From: Parastagonospora avenae f. sp. tritici 18332-5
Lineage: Eukaryota; Ascomycota; Dothideomycetes; Pleosporales; Phaeosphaeriaceae
Length of the DNA: 64,000 nucleotides
Assembly (NCBI GenBank): GCA_022559985.1
Contig: JAFJTR010000032.1
Location: 186,001-250,000, forward strand
Reading direction: 5' to 3'
In this document: in pieces, positions 46,587 through 57,358 of the stretch
Position numbering within the stretch: position 1 is the first letter of the stretch
Layout of the letters: each line of letters starts with the position of its first letter
Made by a program: the position numbers and the translations under genes
Notes under the pieces: model-generated
Databases searched by the model: none
The model's input: only the letters and a program-made list of their open reading frames with translations
What the model was told of the DNA's origin: nothing

Positions 46587-46686
46587 GGTCTTGCCCGGAA
46601 TCGAACCGGGGTTGCCGGAAGACACTGATATGAATCAGAATCCGGAGTGATAACCGCTACCTGTAAGGCAATTAGCGGGGGCAAGA
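46587..46686 (-). tRNA. tRNA-Gln(CTG) with intron and altered 5' half, probably a pseudogene
   Basis: The reverse strand shows a good T arm (CCCGG loop CCGGG, 46610-46594, loop TTCGATT), a 3' acceptor strand CAAGACC (46593-46587), and an anticodon stem CCGGA/TCCGG around anticodon CTG (46638-46636). A 14-base intron (46634-46621) follows position 37, where tRNA introns sit. The D-arm part TAGCGGTTATCAC is normal, but the 5' acceptor strand GGTCTTG expected next to it is missing. Only TCTTG occurs, displaced by about 20 bases (46686-46682), with an inverted copy CCGCTA between (46678-46673). So the cloverleaf cannot close normally. The Pol III terminator is intact. Identity as Gln is from the anticodon. 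Confidence 0.65.
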
Positions 46687-47109
46687 GAGAAGTGTTGGAT
46701 CAGGAGAAACATACACTACAAAACCGTCTGTTGGATGGCAGTCGTAAAATTTAGATACAATCTAATGCAATGCCAACACTGGGGAGCAGGACGCGATGGG
46801 TATATGGGTTGGTTTGGGTTTTACGTGTAAGTGTGGGGCTTGGAACAATACTAAGATGATTGAAGTGGGGCAGATGCATCAAGATACTTTTATGGCATCA
46901 CGAGTTAGAATCCTTGTAAATGAAAAGCGATGAACATCCACGGCGATCGACTATGTTCGATGCGCGTAATTTTTGCTTCTCACTATCGTGTCTGCCTTCG
47001 TTATAGAGACAGTGCGACTCAAAGCCATATCTGAGTTCACAATGCGATCCTGCATGTAACCTTGGCTCCAGCATCGCGTCAACGAAAGGCACAAACAACG
47101 CGGTATCTT
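46687..47109. other. Intergenic region between tRNA and aldo-keto reductase
   Basis: 423 bp; upstream flank of the tRNA and 3' flank of the reductase gene. Nothing supported. Confidence 0.5.
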
Positions 47110-48134
47110 CTACTCGTTGTCAACAGCCTGCACAATAGCGCCAGCGCGTCCTTGCTCCAGCGCATCTAGCTTTCCCATATCCTCCGCATCAAGCTCGAAG
47201 CCATACACATCCGCGTTGCTGACAATGCGAGAGGGAGTATCGCTCTTGGGTAGCGGCACAAAGCCTTTTTGTAAACTCCAGCGAACCAGCACTTGATTGG
47301 GCCCAACGTTGTGCTTCTGAGCTATGCTAGCAAGGGTCTGATCATCTGCCTTTTCGTTGCGGACAAGCGGGCAGTAAGCTTCGACGACGATGTTGTTTTT
47401 CTGGCAGTACTCGACGCATTCGCGCTGTTGGCACCAAGGGTGGAGCTGCATCGTGTTAGTCGACATGAAGCTTCTCGAGATGTTGCAGAACATACCTCGA
47501 TCTGATTAATAGCCGGAGGGAAGACTTTGCCAATCTTCTTGATCTCCTCAATATGCTGGATGCCATAATTGCTCACGCCAATATCGCGCACTATCCCTTC
47601 ATTCTTCGCCTTCTCCAGCGCTTGCCACATGAGCTTCCGTGCCTCTGGTCCGCCGTTGGGGGTGTGGATCAAGAATAGATCCACATAGCCGCCCTTGCCA
47701 GCGAGCTTCTCTACGCTCTCAGCCACCTTCTTGTATGTCGAGTCGGCGTCGTTGCCGGCGCTGAGGATCTTGGTCGTAATGTAGACTTCCTCGCGCGGGA
47801 TTTTGCCTTGCTTGATCGCATTGCCGACGTCGGATTCGTTCGCGTAGTATTGCGCTGTGTCAATGTGGCGGTATCCAGCTTCGAGCGCTTTGGTACACGA
47901 ATTGACGCATTTCTCTGGTGGGGAGAGGTAGACGCCGAAGCCGATTTGGGGTATTTGGTACTTCGAGCCGGGAAGCGGGAAGGTGGAATTTATGCTGAGC
48001 TTGGTTCCAGACATATTGGGCGGTTGGGGAGACGTGCTGGTAGCGTAGCTAGAGGATGCTGTGAGCAAAGGTCGAGATGGAGCAATCAGACGTAATGTTC
48101 GGGGAGAACAACAAACTCGGAAAGACGTAAACAT
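47110..48134 (-). CDS. Aldo-keto reductase, start uncertain
   Basis: Two sure exons: one ending at 47496 and 47445-47110, over a 50 bp intron (GTATGT to ATGCAG). Numbering from the inner ATG at 48014 (284 residues) the catalytic tetrad is Asp52, Tyr57, Lys82 and His117 (in HIDTAQYYANE, YITTK, FLIHTP). The C-terminal VRWSLQKGFVPLPKSDTPSRI binds NADPH in this family. It reduces aldehydes or ketones; the substrate is unknown. The ATG at 48134 adds an Arg/Ser-rich stretch (MFTSFRVCCSPRTLRLIAPS) like a mitochondrial presequence, 324 residues. A third ATG at 48173 lies just above, and a 78 bp in-frame GT-AG intron (48136-48059) could remove the presequence, giving 311 residues. Confidence 0.93.
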
Positions 48135-48842
48135 ACCAGGTACGATACTTGTTTGCAAGGCAGGAGTGCTCATGAAGGTAGCTTCCACGAGCCGCTCGGG
48201 AGCTGCAAATAGTAGCTTCGCATGGCAGTCGTGATGTCACGTCCTGCAACTTCTAGGAGCAATTGTGGGTCTACTATACATGATAGAGGCTCACTACGTA
48301 CAAAGCAGTAGATTCATCGTTTTAATGGATAGCGCAACGCGTGACATATTGAGCCTGATCTGTCTAAGGGCTTCGGACACATTTGAGCAAGAGCGACATG
48401 ATGCTGATCGTTCGGACGCGTTCGCGCTAAGTTAAGTTGGACCCCACCTCCACCTCGCGCAATGAGGCTTACTCAGATTGTGGCCATCACATTGTCGACA
48501 AACTTACTACCATAACTTCCTTCGTAGCTGTTGAATATGTTCAGCACGGTGGCCAGGCGCTACATTGGTTGCGAACTCTCTAGTGCGGTTAATGGTAATC
48601 TTAGGTTACTTCTGTATAGACAGAGTTCATGCTTAAGGTACTTGAATTTTGTACTTTGCATTCTAACTTCAGTTTGATACTATCTTCGCATGCTGAAATT
48701 TTCAAGCACATGACAAGTTATGTGTTCAAATCTATGCACATCAAGCTACCCAAGGCCAATTTGGCCGACACGACAATGACCAAACTATTCTGACTCTGTG
48801 AAATCAATCACGTGCTGACGCTGGTGGCCACTCCGTACTGTT
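48135..48842. other. Intergenic region
   Basis: 708 bp: promoter of the reductase and 3' flank of the small acylated-type protein. It includes the alternative leader exon to 48173. The central part, about 48560-48790, is comparatively AT-rich. Nothing coding. Confidence 0.5.
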
Positions 48843-49542
48843 TTAACACGGACGTCGAAAGGCGACACTGACCTTCTCCAACTGTCTTTCCAGCAAATCA
48901 CCTGTCTCCTCCTTCGCCAGTTTCTCCAGCACGATTAGTACATCCGCCTTCAGCCCCACAAGTTCATGCCCATACTCGCGGTTCATCTCGTCTTTATCCA
49001 TGTGCTTGAATGCGTCGAGGAGTTTGTCTAACTGCTTTATCAGGAGTGATGCTTTCTCATCCCTCGCCTTGTTCACGAGAGCGATCGGAGCGCGATACTC
49101 CACGTCTCGGGCTGCTATTTGACGCGAGTACTCGCGGCTTAGCTTTTTGAGAATTCCTATTGCTTCGTCTAGAGAAAGTTTGCGGGCTTGCAGAGTATCA
49201 TCGTATAGTGCGTCGAGCTTGTCTATCTCATCGTCTGTTGAGTCCATCTCATACATCTCGTCCACGCTCATGAAGGAGCGGCGGAACTATAGGGTCAGCA
49301 ACGTTCACTGCTAGTATGTTATATTGAGGCCTTACCCTGCGATGCTCAGAATTGTCCTGGGTATATGAGATGGCTTATGAGGTACGCTTTGCGGCATCAT
49401 TACATACATGCCCATCTTCGTCTGAGTCACCACGGTCTTTGGACAAGGATGTAGACATATAGTAATCCGATTCCGTTGAACGAACAGACTTTGAGGGATC
49501 CTGAGCTGTCCAGAATATGCTGGTTGATTGTTGGGCGCCCAT
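48843..49542 (-). CDS. Small coiled-coil protein with N-myristoylation motif and microexon
   Basis: Three exons, 49542-49408, 49356-49336 (21 nt) and 49286-48843, separated by introns of 51 and 49 bp, give 199 residues. All borders are GT-AG and all phases are zero. The start MGAQQSTS matches the N-myristoylation consensus (Gly2, Ser6), suggesting membrane attachment. An acidic linker (SLSKDRGDSDEDGHDNSE) is followed by a helical region rich in Leu, Lys and Glu (LDALYDDTLQARKLSLDEAI, then LIKQLDKLLDAFKHMDKDE), consistent with a coiled coil. I recognise no family. An ATG inside exon 3 could start a shorter protein, but the upstream exons fit better. Function unknown. Confidence 0.75.
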
Positions 49543-50270
49543 TGTTGGTAGACTCAATGAATGTATCGTAAAGAACGGTTTGGTGACTATATAGAGCAGC
49601 GAAGAGACTAAGCCTGAATAGTTTTACGCTCATTAAGGATCTCCTAGCGCCGAGAAAGAGTGAAAGGGGTGGACATTGGTTGGCGTGACCAACAGTGCTC
49701 TTGCTTTCAAGATCAAATTGGGAATTCACGAGATAGTCGGGGCACTTTCACCTAGAGGCTGATATTGGGAATGTTGGGGCAAGATCCCCTCCAAGTGGAT
49801 CTTACAAGGCCTTTTTGACTCTGGAAAGTGAGCGTACTCATATATCCATCACATGAACAATTCTTCTACAAGTTGTCTGGAGCGGGTTCGTAGCATTGTA
49901 GAGTTGTTTACTGATTGTTATCCTACGTTCGCCTTTTATTTGCTACTCTGAGCTCGAGCCTGAGTAGAACCACCAGGTGCAGCAATAATTCGTGCGCGAT
50001 CCGTTCAAACCCAATCTACTATCAGAGAGAGGCTTTTGTATTTTACATGAGTGTGAACAGACTCAATAGACTATCAGTACGTAATACAGTTTTGAAAAAG
50101 TAGCTAAAGTGAATGAGGCTGACATTTTCCTGGTAAGAAACCGAGAGCTCTCCGACAGAGCGCACAAACTACATATGTATTGCGATCAAAAATACACAAA
50201 AAAAGAACTTAAACTTGGTCACTTGCTCATCGGAGTGCTGAACTAGGGGGAGTGTTTGAGACTATAACTA
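49543..50270. other. Intergenic region at the left border of the catabolic genes
   Basis: 728 bp; promoter of the small acylated-type gene and 3' flank of the NCS1 transporter. Rather AT-rich near 50080-50220. No gene seen. Confidence 0.5.
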
Positions 50271-52049
50271 CTACGAACTCAAAAAGCTCGCCGGTCCCAC
50301 CTTCTGTACATCGACATCAGCGCCCTTTTCCAAACTCCCAGTACTGTCTGCCGCAGCGCCATGAACGATATGCGTTCCATCGATATCAAAGTCAACCTGC
50401 ACGCCCAGCCCTGGCGGCGGCGCGATCTTGTTAAAGATGTAGAACAACACCGCGCTCGTCGCGAATCCAAAGAAGAAACTAATCTGATAGAACCGCCTCC
50501 ACACAATATCAACATGGATACTGTCTGGCCCCGAGACCTCCGCAATGAAGCCCGGAAGCGCAGGCCACATGCCCATCGTGTACGCCACCATGGCGCGCCA
50601 ATTCACACCACCAGTAAACCAGTATATCCCATGTGGCATATACAGCTCGGGAATATTCCACTTCGTCTTCCGCACGAGCCAGAAATCTACGACCAGTACG
50701 GCTGCCGCGGGCGCCATGAATACGCCAAAACTACTCAGCACGGTAATGAATGTCGACGCTTGCGTTAGGAACCGCCAGGGATTCGCCAGCACGCCGAGAA
50801 CGCTGAATATGATCGCGCCACGGCGCTGCGTTATATACCGCGGAACGAGCATCGCGACGTCCATGCCACTCGACACGCAGTTCTGCGTGTAGTTGACGAA
50901 CACGGTGACGCTGAGGAGGCCCAGACCCGCGAAGAATGTCCCAGCGCGGCACGCAGGCGTGTAGTAGTGTAGTTGGATCCACTGCAGCATGATGAGCGGG
51001 TTCCATTCGAGCATGCCGTAGCGCTGCGCCAGCGCGGATGTCGAGATGATGCCGACCAGCGCTGTCAAAGTCACAGTTACCGCGAGCGATATGATGGCGG
51101 GCGTGGATGTGTGGCGTCTCCGTCCGTAGCGCGTCCAATCGCTCACGCGATCTGTGCCGCCTGTGTACGTCCCTGCGACGCTCGTTATGCCCTGGACGAC
51201 ACGAAATCCGGCTTCGGCTCTTGTCAGTTTGATGGCGGGAGAGACGAGGTCGCCGGGTGAGCCGCCGTTGGCGTGGACGGCCCAACCCATGATTCCGAGG
51301 AGAGTGACGGTTGCGACGACGACTTGGATTTCTAGCAGTTTTTGGACTTTCCATGCCGGGACGAAGTATATGATAGGGAAGTAGAGGATGATGAAGAGAA
51401 CGAAGCCGATGAGTCCTGGAGTGGTTATGCCAGCGGATGCTGGGAGGGTGTTTTTCATGTGCAGAAATGAGGGTGATAGGGCGTTTAGTATCAGGACGAA
51501 AGTCTGGCCGCCGAAGTACATTTGCGTGCCCTGATCTGCAAGTTAGTTCTTATCCTCGATAACTTGAGAGTGTTGCATACGTAAAACACAAACGATTGGA
51601 ACACATTCAGCATGATGCAGAAGTAACTCCCCCACAGCCCAAACGCCGACCTCGCCAACATGCCATAGCCCAGATGGTGTTTAGCACCCGGCGTGCCATT
51701 CAGAAACGCCGTCACAGACGCAATCAACATCCCAATGGTAACTGCAGTCATGGCCTGCGCAGCCGTGAGCCCGATGCCGATCAACGAACTGCCAATCGTC
51801 CATGAGGAGAGACATATTCCACACGTGCCTGTCACATCTGTCAAAACCGATCATCACTTCCAGGATTGGAAGTCTAGTGAATGTATACGCACCCCAATAA
51901 CTCACGTATGCGTAGATGCCATAAGTGCGCTTGTCGTGCGCGACGGGATAAACATCGCGATTCCCCCAGCGACTCGTGGCGATGGATTCATATTCGTCGT
52001 CGTTGGGCGCAACCTCGAGCTTGCGGAGTAGGCCCGAGACGCGACCCAT
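50271..52049 (-). CDS. NCS1 transporter, Fur-type (nucleobase/allantoin/vitamin permease family)
   Basis: Three exons, 52049-51893, 51828-51581 and 51530-50271, give 554 residues. Joining restores VSYWGTCGICLSSWTIGSS and VFYGTQMYFGGQTFVL, typical of the Fur branch (Fur4, Dal4, Thi7, Nrt1). Other family marks are NRDVYP, DWTRYGRRR, EWNPL, GMDVAMLVPRYI and RRGAIIF, and about 12 membrane helices. These proton symporters import uracil, uridine, allantoin, uric acid, thiamine or nicotinamide riboside; the substrate cannot be read from sequence. The last acceptor uses the second of two nearby AGs (GCAGATCAG) to keep frame. It diverges from the GMC oxidase across 478 bp, which suggests joint control. 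Confidence 0.93.
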
Positions 52050-52117
52050 CGCAGCGGAAAGGGCGTTCGGTGGGGAACAGTGTGCCAACGTCGCTCCACA
52101 ACGATAGACGATAGTGT

Positions 52118-52125
52118 CCGATCGG
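52118..52125. promoter_or_regulatory. CCG-N2-CGG element 1
   Basis: CCGATCGG, 69 bp upstream of the transporter ATG. An everted CGG pair with 2 bp spacing; candidate site for the cluster's Zn(II)2Cys6 regulator. Confidence 0.35.
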
Positions 52126-52406
52126 TCGCTCGACAGTTTGTACAGAGAAAACCGCCCGCGAGACGAACAAACCCGGGCGATTTTTATTTTACACTTCTCA
52201 CGCAGCGAGTCTTGGGTCTTGGACACCTGTCCGGCCCATCCATGCCGCGCAGCGACGATAGGAGAAAGCATGTACAAGGATGGGGCGTTCAACGCTGCGT
52301 TTGGTTGTGCAGATGGCTCTCATCCCACGCAGGGTTGAACCTGCGCATCGTCTTCCGCGCTTCCGCTGCGGGCGTGATAGGCTGCGTGGTGTTTCGGTGT
52401 GTGCAG

Positions 52407-52414
52407 CCGCACGG
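52407..52414. promoter_or_regulatory. CCG-N2-CGG element 2
   Basis: CCGCACGG, 114 bp upstream of the GMC oxidase ATG, same spacing as element 1. Confidence 0.35.
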
Positions 52415-52527
52415 ACGGCAGACATGGGGGCGGGTGTAGGCACATGGCATGTGGCAGCAGGCGAGGCGTGCAGGAGATAACGACAGGTAATTGTACATCT
52501 CGCTCTTCTGCATGATGTCGAGTTATT

Positions 52528-54305
52528 ATGGACGTCTCGTATGATTTTGTGGTCGTGGGCGGTATGTATGGTATCGCGTGTTGAGTTGGGTGTCTTACTG
52601 ACAAGCCCTGTCAGCTGGGGCTTCGGGCGCGGTGCTGGCTTCGCGGCTCGCGGGTACCCCAGCAGCCCCCTCAGTCTTGCTTGTTGAGGCAGGAGGTACT
52701 AATGCTGACGCTGCAAATCAGAGCGGTGCGGAGCGCTTCGAAGCGGCATTTGCGGAGGGGTCGCCGATGAACTGGTTTTACAAGACTACTCCGCAGACGC
52801 AGTTAGCAGGGCAAGAGATTGATTACTCGAGAGGGAAGGGTTTGGGTGGGAGTACTGCGATTAACTTTTGTGGGTGGACGGTGGGGTCGCGAGATGATTA
52901 TGATGAATGGGCGAATGTTGTGGGCAGTGAGCGCTTTAAGTGGAAGAATGTGAAGAGAGTGTTGAAGAGGATATCGAATCTTGATCCAAGGATACCGGAT
53001 GAACGATTGAAGGATGTTGTCAAAGCCAATATCGAGGCTCATAGTACGGAAGGAAACGTGACTCTCACGTATGGCGAGGAGTGGATGCCGGATATTGGAG
53101 ACGTCTTTACTGCCGCAGAGCAGATTGGCCATCGTATCAATGAGGATGTCAACGATGGCGATCCAATTGGGATGGGGATGGGTAGTGTGTGTATTGCGGA
53201 TGACGTTCGAGCAACATCTTCAAGTGCATATCTATCTCGGCCACCACCTAACCTCAAGATCATAGTAAATGCTCCAGTTGCACGAGTATTCTTCGAAGAG
53301 AAGCGAGCAGTCGGAGTAGAAACAGTCGATGGGCGACGAATACTTGCAAGAAAAGAAGTCATACTCTCTGCAGGCGCATTGAATACGCCACAGATCCTCA
53401 AGCTTTCTGGAATTGGCCCTGCAGATGAATTGAAGAAGCACAATATCCCGCTAGTCCACGACCTTCCCGGGGTTGGAGAGAATTTACAAGACCACTGCTT
53501 CTCCACTTTTGGCATCGTCATGAAGAAAGACACGACACTCCCTCCCGGCCCCGAAAGCCAAAGCCCAACACCAATGGGATGGTTCAAGCTCCCCAGCGTC
53601 GAAACCTCACCAGAGTTCCACCAACTCCCTCAACGATTACAACAGCACATGCACAAGCCAACCGTGCCAGCGATGGAGATAGCAACTGTAAGCCTAACCT
53701 CACATATCCAAAATAAATACCAACTAACCTTACCACAGCACTCCCCGCCCTCCTTCCTAGCCTACACGCCCTCCCTCTCCGAGACCTACTTCGGTGCCAT
53801 CTGCCTAACCATGAACCCCCAATCCAAAGGCACAGTCACTCTACAATCCTCCAACCCCACCACTCCACCGCTCATAAACCCAAACTTCCTAACCCATCCT
53901 TTCGACAGGCGCGTCCTCATCGACGGCATGCGAGAAGTCATGCGTCTCCTACGCGCCCCCATCTTCATTTCACGCACACTCAAGATCCTAGGCCCTACTG
54001 ACGAGTCTGACGAGGCTATTTGGTCACACATCAAGGACAACGTGATGAGCTCGTGGCATATGAGTTGCACGTGTGCGATGGGCAAGCATGAGGTGGATGC
54101 GGTAGTGGACAGTGAGTTCAAGGTGTTTGGGGTGGAGGGATTGAGGGCGGTGGATTTGAGTGTGTGTCCATTTGTGATGAACGCGCATACGCAGACTGTG
54201 GCGTATGTGGTGGGGGAGATTGGGGCGGAGGTTTTGGCGGAGGAGTGGGAGCTGGGTGAGGTTTGGGTTGGGGAGGGGAGGGAGAAAGGGAAAGGGAAGT
54301 TGTGA
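52528..54305 (+). CDS. GMC-family FAD alcohol oxidase/dehydrogenase
   Basis: Three exons, 52528-52561, 52615-53687 and 53739-54305, give 557 residues. The first intron splits the FAD motif, restored as DFVVVGAGASGAVLASRLAG. EAGG, the GMC signature GKGLGGSTAINFCGW and the second signature SAGALNTPQILKLSGIG follow. The catalytic pair is His476 (SSWHMS) and His519 (NAHTQT), 43 residues apart as in glucose oxidase. It would oxidise a primary alcohol to an aldehyde; no secretion signal is present, so it is intracellular. The second intron (51 bp, GTAAGC to CCACAG) is a multiple of three and stop-free, so retention would insert 17 residues. Divergent to the transporter and next to an aldehyde dehydrogenase. 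Confidence 0.93.
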
Positions 54306-55190
54306 GATGAAGACGAGGGGGATGTGTTGTAGTGAGGATCTATTGGATCGCGGGGTGTTTCCGAAGGTGTTCGATATCTTGTAGTTGGTAAGCAGTTGAT
54401 TCTAAAGCCATCACATACGTACACATTATCGCTCACTTACTCACATCGATGCCTCGCTCTAAAGTCTGACTATCTTACGGTAGGAGCTAGAGACACCGAA
54501 GATGTGGATACGCAAGAGAGTGGTACGAGGCCTGATTGGTCTGGATCCGCCGGTCATGTCCTCCGAGCCCTTTCCTTCTTCACGGTTGGCGCGAGTCAGA
54601 CTTCACCACCACAATCTCCTATGACCCACTTCTAGCAACTCCAAGCCCCACGGTGGCTTCAAGGCTCCCAGATCCACGACCCTGGACCAGTCTGGATCTT
54701 CGACGGTCCGCAAAGAATGCCGAAGACGCCCCACAGATCGCGGCTAAGTTATTATAAAGCTTTGACGTCCACGGGATCATCATCGAGGCCGTACAGCAGT
54801 TGCAGATTTCCTATCTTGCAATGACGGCCGCACGCACGCATGCTGGTGGGAGGCTGCAAGTATCCTTGCGGAAGGTTACAGCCAGCGTGTATCGCATCGC
54901 GCATCCGCAACGGGATGCTGGTAGCCGTCACATCCGTTCTCCATATGAATCCAAGTACCTCGACGGCAGCAAGGTGCCGTTATGTAACGACATCTCCATG
55001 AGTACATATCACGTTGCAGGGCGAGGCGAGATCTAAATATGACCCCACCATGGCTCGAATTGCCCCTCCACGGACGGAAGTGCGGACCTAGACTAATGTC
55101 CGACAATACCTCACTGCGCATCACGACCTAACAATTCGTATGCCCGGAAAGTCCAGAGATCTACTGTCTTCGAAGAACACCTTCGGCAGA
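54306..55190. other. Intergenic region upstream of the aldehyde dehydrogenase
   Basis: 885 bp. No supported gene. Loose CGG pairs with other spacings occur (for example CCG-N3-CGG near 54905), but no CCG-N2-CGG. An alternative ATG for the next gene lies at 55140. Confidence 0.5.
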
Positions 55191-56707
55191 ATGGCAGGAC
55201 CTATCGAAACGCAGCTCCTCATAAACAATAAGCTTGTGCCGGCAAGCGATAACGCAACATTTGATTTGTTTTCGCCACATACTGGGGAGCTTGTAGCAAA
55301 AGGTATTATCGACACTTACCTGCATTTGCTAGAAAGATTTGGACCTGACTTCTACCAACAGTCGCAGAGGCAACCGTCTCAGATGTAGACGCTGCAGTGG
55401 ATGCTGCTCAGGCCGCCTTTCCAGCATGGAGTGCTCTCTCGCCACAGCAACGTGGTCTACCACTAAAGAAAATGGGCGAACTGGTTGTGTCAGAAAAAGA
55501 TGAACTGGCCCAGCTCGACGCGCTTGCAATGGGCCGACCAGTCAGCACGTATATCGATTCAAACTATGCAGCAACACACTTCAACTATTTTGCTGAAGCG
55601 GCATACCCTCAGGGCCACACTAGCTTGAATACTCCAGGATTCATGAACTTGAGCTTGCGGCAGCCGTTTGGTGTTGTAGCTATCGTTATTCCTTGGAACG
55701 CACCACTGATCTTTTTCTCGAAAAAGGTTGCGCCAGCTGTAGCCGCGGGTAACTGTGTGGTGGTGAAGACGAGCGAAAAGGCGCCTTTGACACCGTGGAA
55801 AGTCTCGCAGTGGATAGAAAGGTGCGGTTTTCCACCAGGTGTTATCAACGTCCTCTCTGGTCACGGTCCTGTGTCTGGTCAGGCATTAGCAGAGCACATG
55901 AAAGTTCGCGCACTATCGTTCACTGGCTCAACACGGACCGGGCGCGCCATCCAGATTGCATCCGCGAAGTCGAACTTGAAGAAGGTCGTTTTCGAACTCG
56001 GAGGCAAGTCGCCAGCCATCATCTTTGACGACGCGGATATCGAGCTAGCAGCCAAAGAGACTGAAAACAGCATCAATTGGAACTCCGGCCAGACCTGCAT
56101 GGCGAACAGCAGAATATACGTCCAAGACACTATCAGAGACAAGTTCATCGAAGCCTTCACACAACACGCAAAGAGCAGGAACCTCGGCGACCCTACCAGC
56201 GCAGACACAAACCACGGCCCGCAAGCCGACAAGACACAGCACGAAACTGTACAAAAATACATCGCTGTCGGCAAGGAAGAAGCAAAGACGACCATCGACA
56301 CCAAACCATCCTCTCCAACTTCAGATTCAAAGTCGCTCCTCGTCCACCCGGTCATTTTCACAGACGTGTCCGAGCAATCCCGCATCGCCAAGGAGGAAAT
56401 CTTCGGCCCCGTCGTAATGATCAATTCCTTCGTGACCGAGGACGAAGCCGTCGCCAAAGCCAACGACACCGAGTTCGGGCTGTACGCGGCGCTGTACACC
56501 AAGGACCTTGAGCGGGCCATGCGCGTCGGGAAGAAGTTGGAGAGTGGCATGGTGGGCATCAATTGCACGAGTCCGACGGGATGCTGGGATTTGCCGTTTG
56601 GAGGGTGGAAGGGGAGTGGGACGGGGAGGGAGAGCTTGTTGGAGAGCATGGAGCATTATCTTGAGCATAAGAGTATGTATGTTAGGGTTAATGGGATCGG
56701 GGGATAG
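55191..56707 (+). CDS. NAD(P)-dependent aldehyde dehydrogenase
   Basis: Two exons, 55191-55302 and 55362-56707, over a 59 bp intron, give 485 residues; an ATG at 55140 would add 17. The nucleotide-binding PWNAPLIFFSKK and FTGSTRTGR, the base Glu249 in FELGGKSP and the nucleophile Cys283 in NSGQTCMANSR are all present, with the 34-residue Glu-Cys spacing usual for the family. EEIFGPV and LPFGGWKGSGTGRE complete the fold. It oxidises an aldehyde to the acid. Lying beside an alcohol oxidase, it probably takes that enzyme's product, which is inference from position. No targeting signal from either ATG is compelling. Confidence 0.95.
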
Positions 56708-57358
56708 CATAGTCCTTATATCGTGGTACATCTACTAGCAAGAACTTGCAGCTGCGGAGGCGGAAGTACGGTTAGCAGAGGTGACCTATGTCTTGTGCGA
56801 TTCATACAGTGGCTTATCATAGGAAAATTAAATTGGTGCATTTTCGTGATGATTATGGTATGTGTTGGTGACCTGCTATCTATGTTTTGCCCAAGAATAG
56901 TTCAACAACAAAAGGGTATCAACATGAGGAAAGTACTCCATCCATTCTAATGTGGTGAACGTATCCTGCTTACAATCTCAAATACTCACAAAAAATACAT
57001 CGCGATATACATCTTCGACATCCTATGCGAAGTGAATTCGCCACTTTGCCAGCCCACTGTGGGCCGCGCTGCACTCGAGTCACTTGACGAGGGGTTCTCG
57101 GCAAGCATTGATACTTATCGCAGGCGATGCTACTAATTGCGCATGTCTTGTCTAGTGTAAGAAAGGTTGGCAAACGTGCGGGAGTGTATCGCATCGTGAT
57201 TGGTGTCTGTCGAAAGCCAATGCGGTGCTTGCTCATTCAACACAGACTTCGGGCCGGCCCGCTGCAGTGCAATGACGATTTTAGAAAAAAAAGAAAGAAC
57301 ATAATCAGGGCGTAAAAGACAAAAGCCTCCAAGAAAATTCGCTGGATGAAACCCGGTT
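56708..57358. other. Convergent intergenic region
   Basis: 651 bp between the dehydrogenase and regulator gene ends. A 12 bp palindrome (CGGGCCGGCCCG) lies at 57250-57261. No gene. Confidence 0.5.

Larger units (their letters stand above)
52050..52527. promoter_or_regulatory. Bidirectional promoter of NCS1 transporter and GMC oxidase
   Basis: 478 bp between two divergent starts. It contains two CCG-N2-CGG elements, listed separately, the kind of CGG pair recognised by Zn(II)2Cys6 factors. An inducible shared promoter is inferred. Confidence 0.55.

Noticed and set aside
57250..57261. 12 bp perfect palindrome CGGGCCGGCCCG
   Set aside because: Short, between convergent gene ends; no further sign of function.
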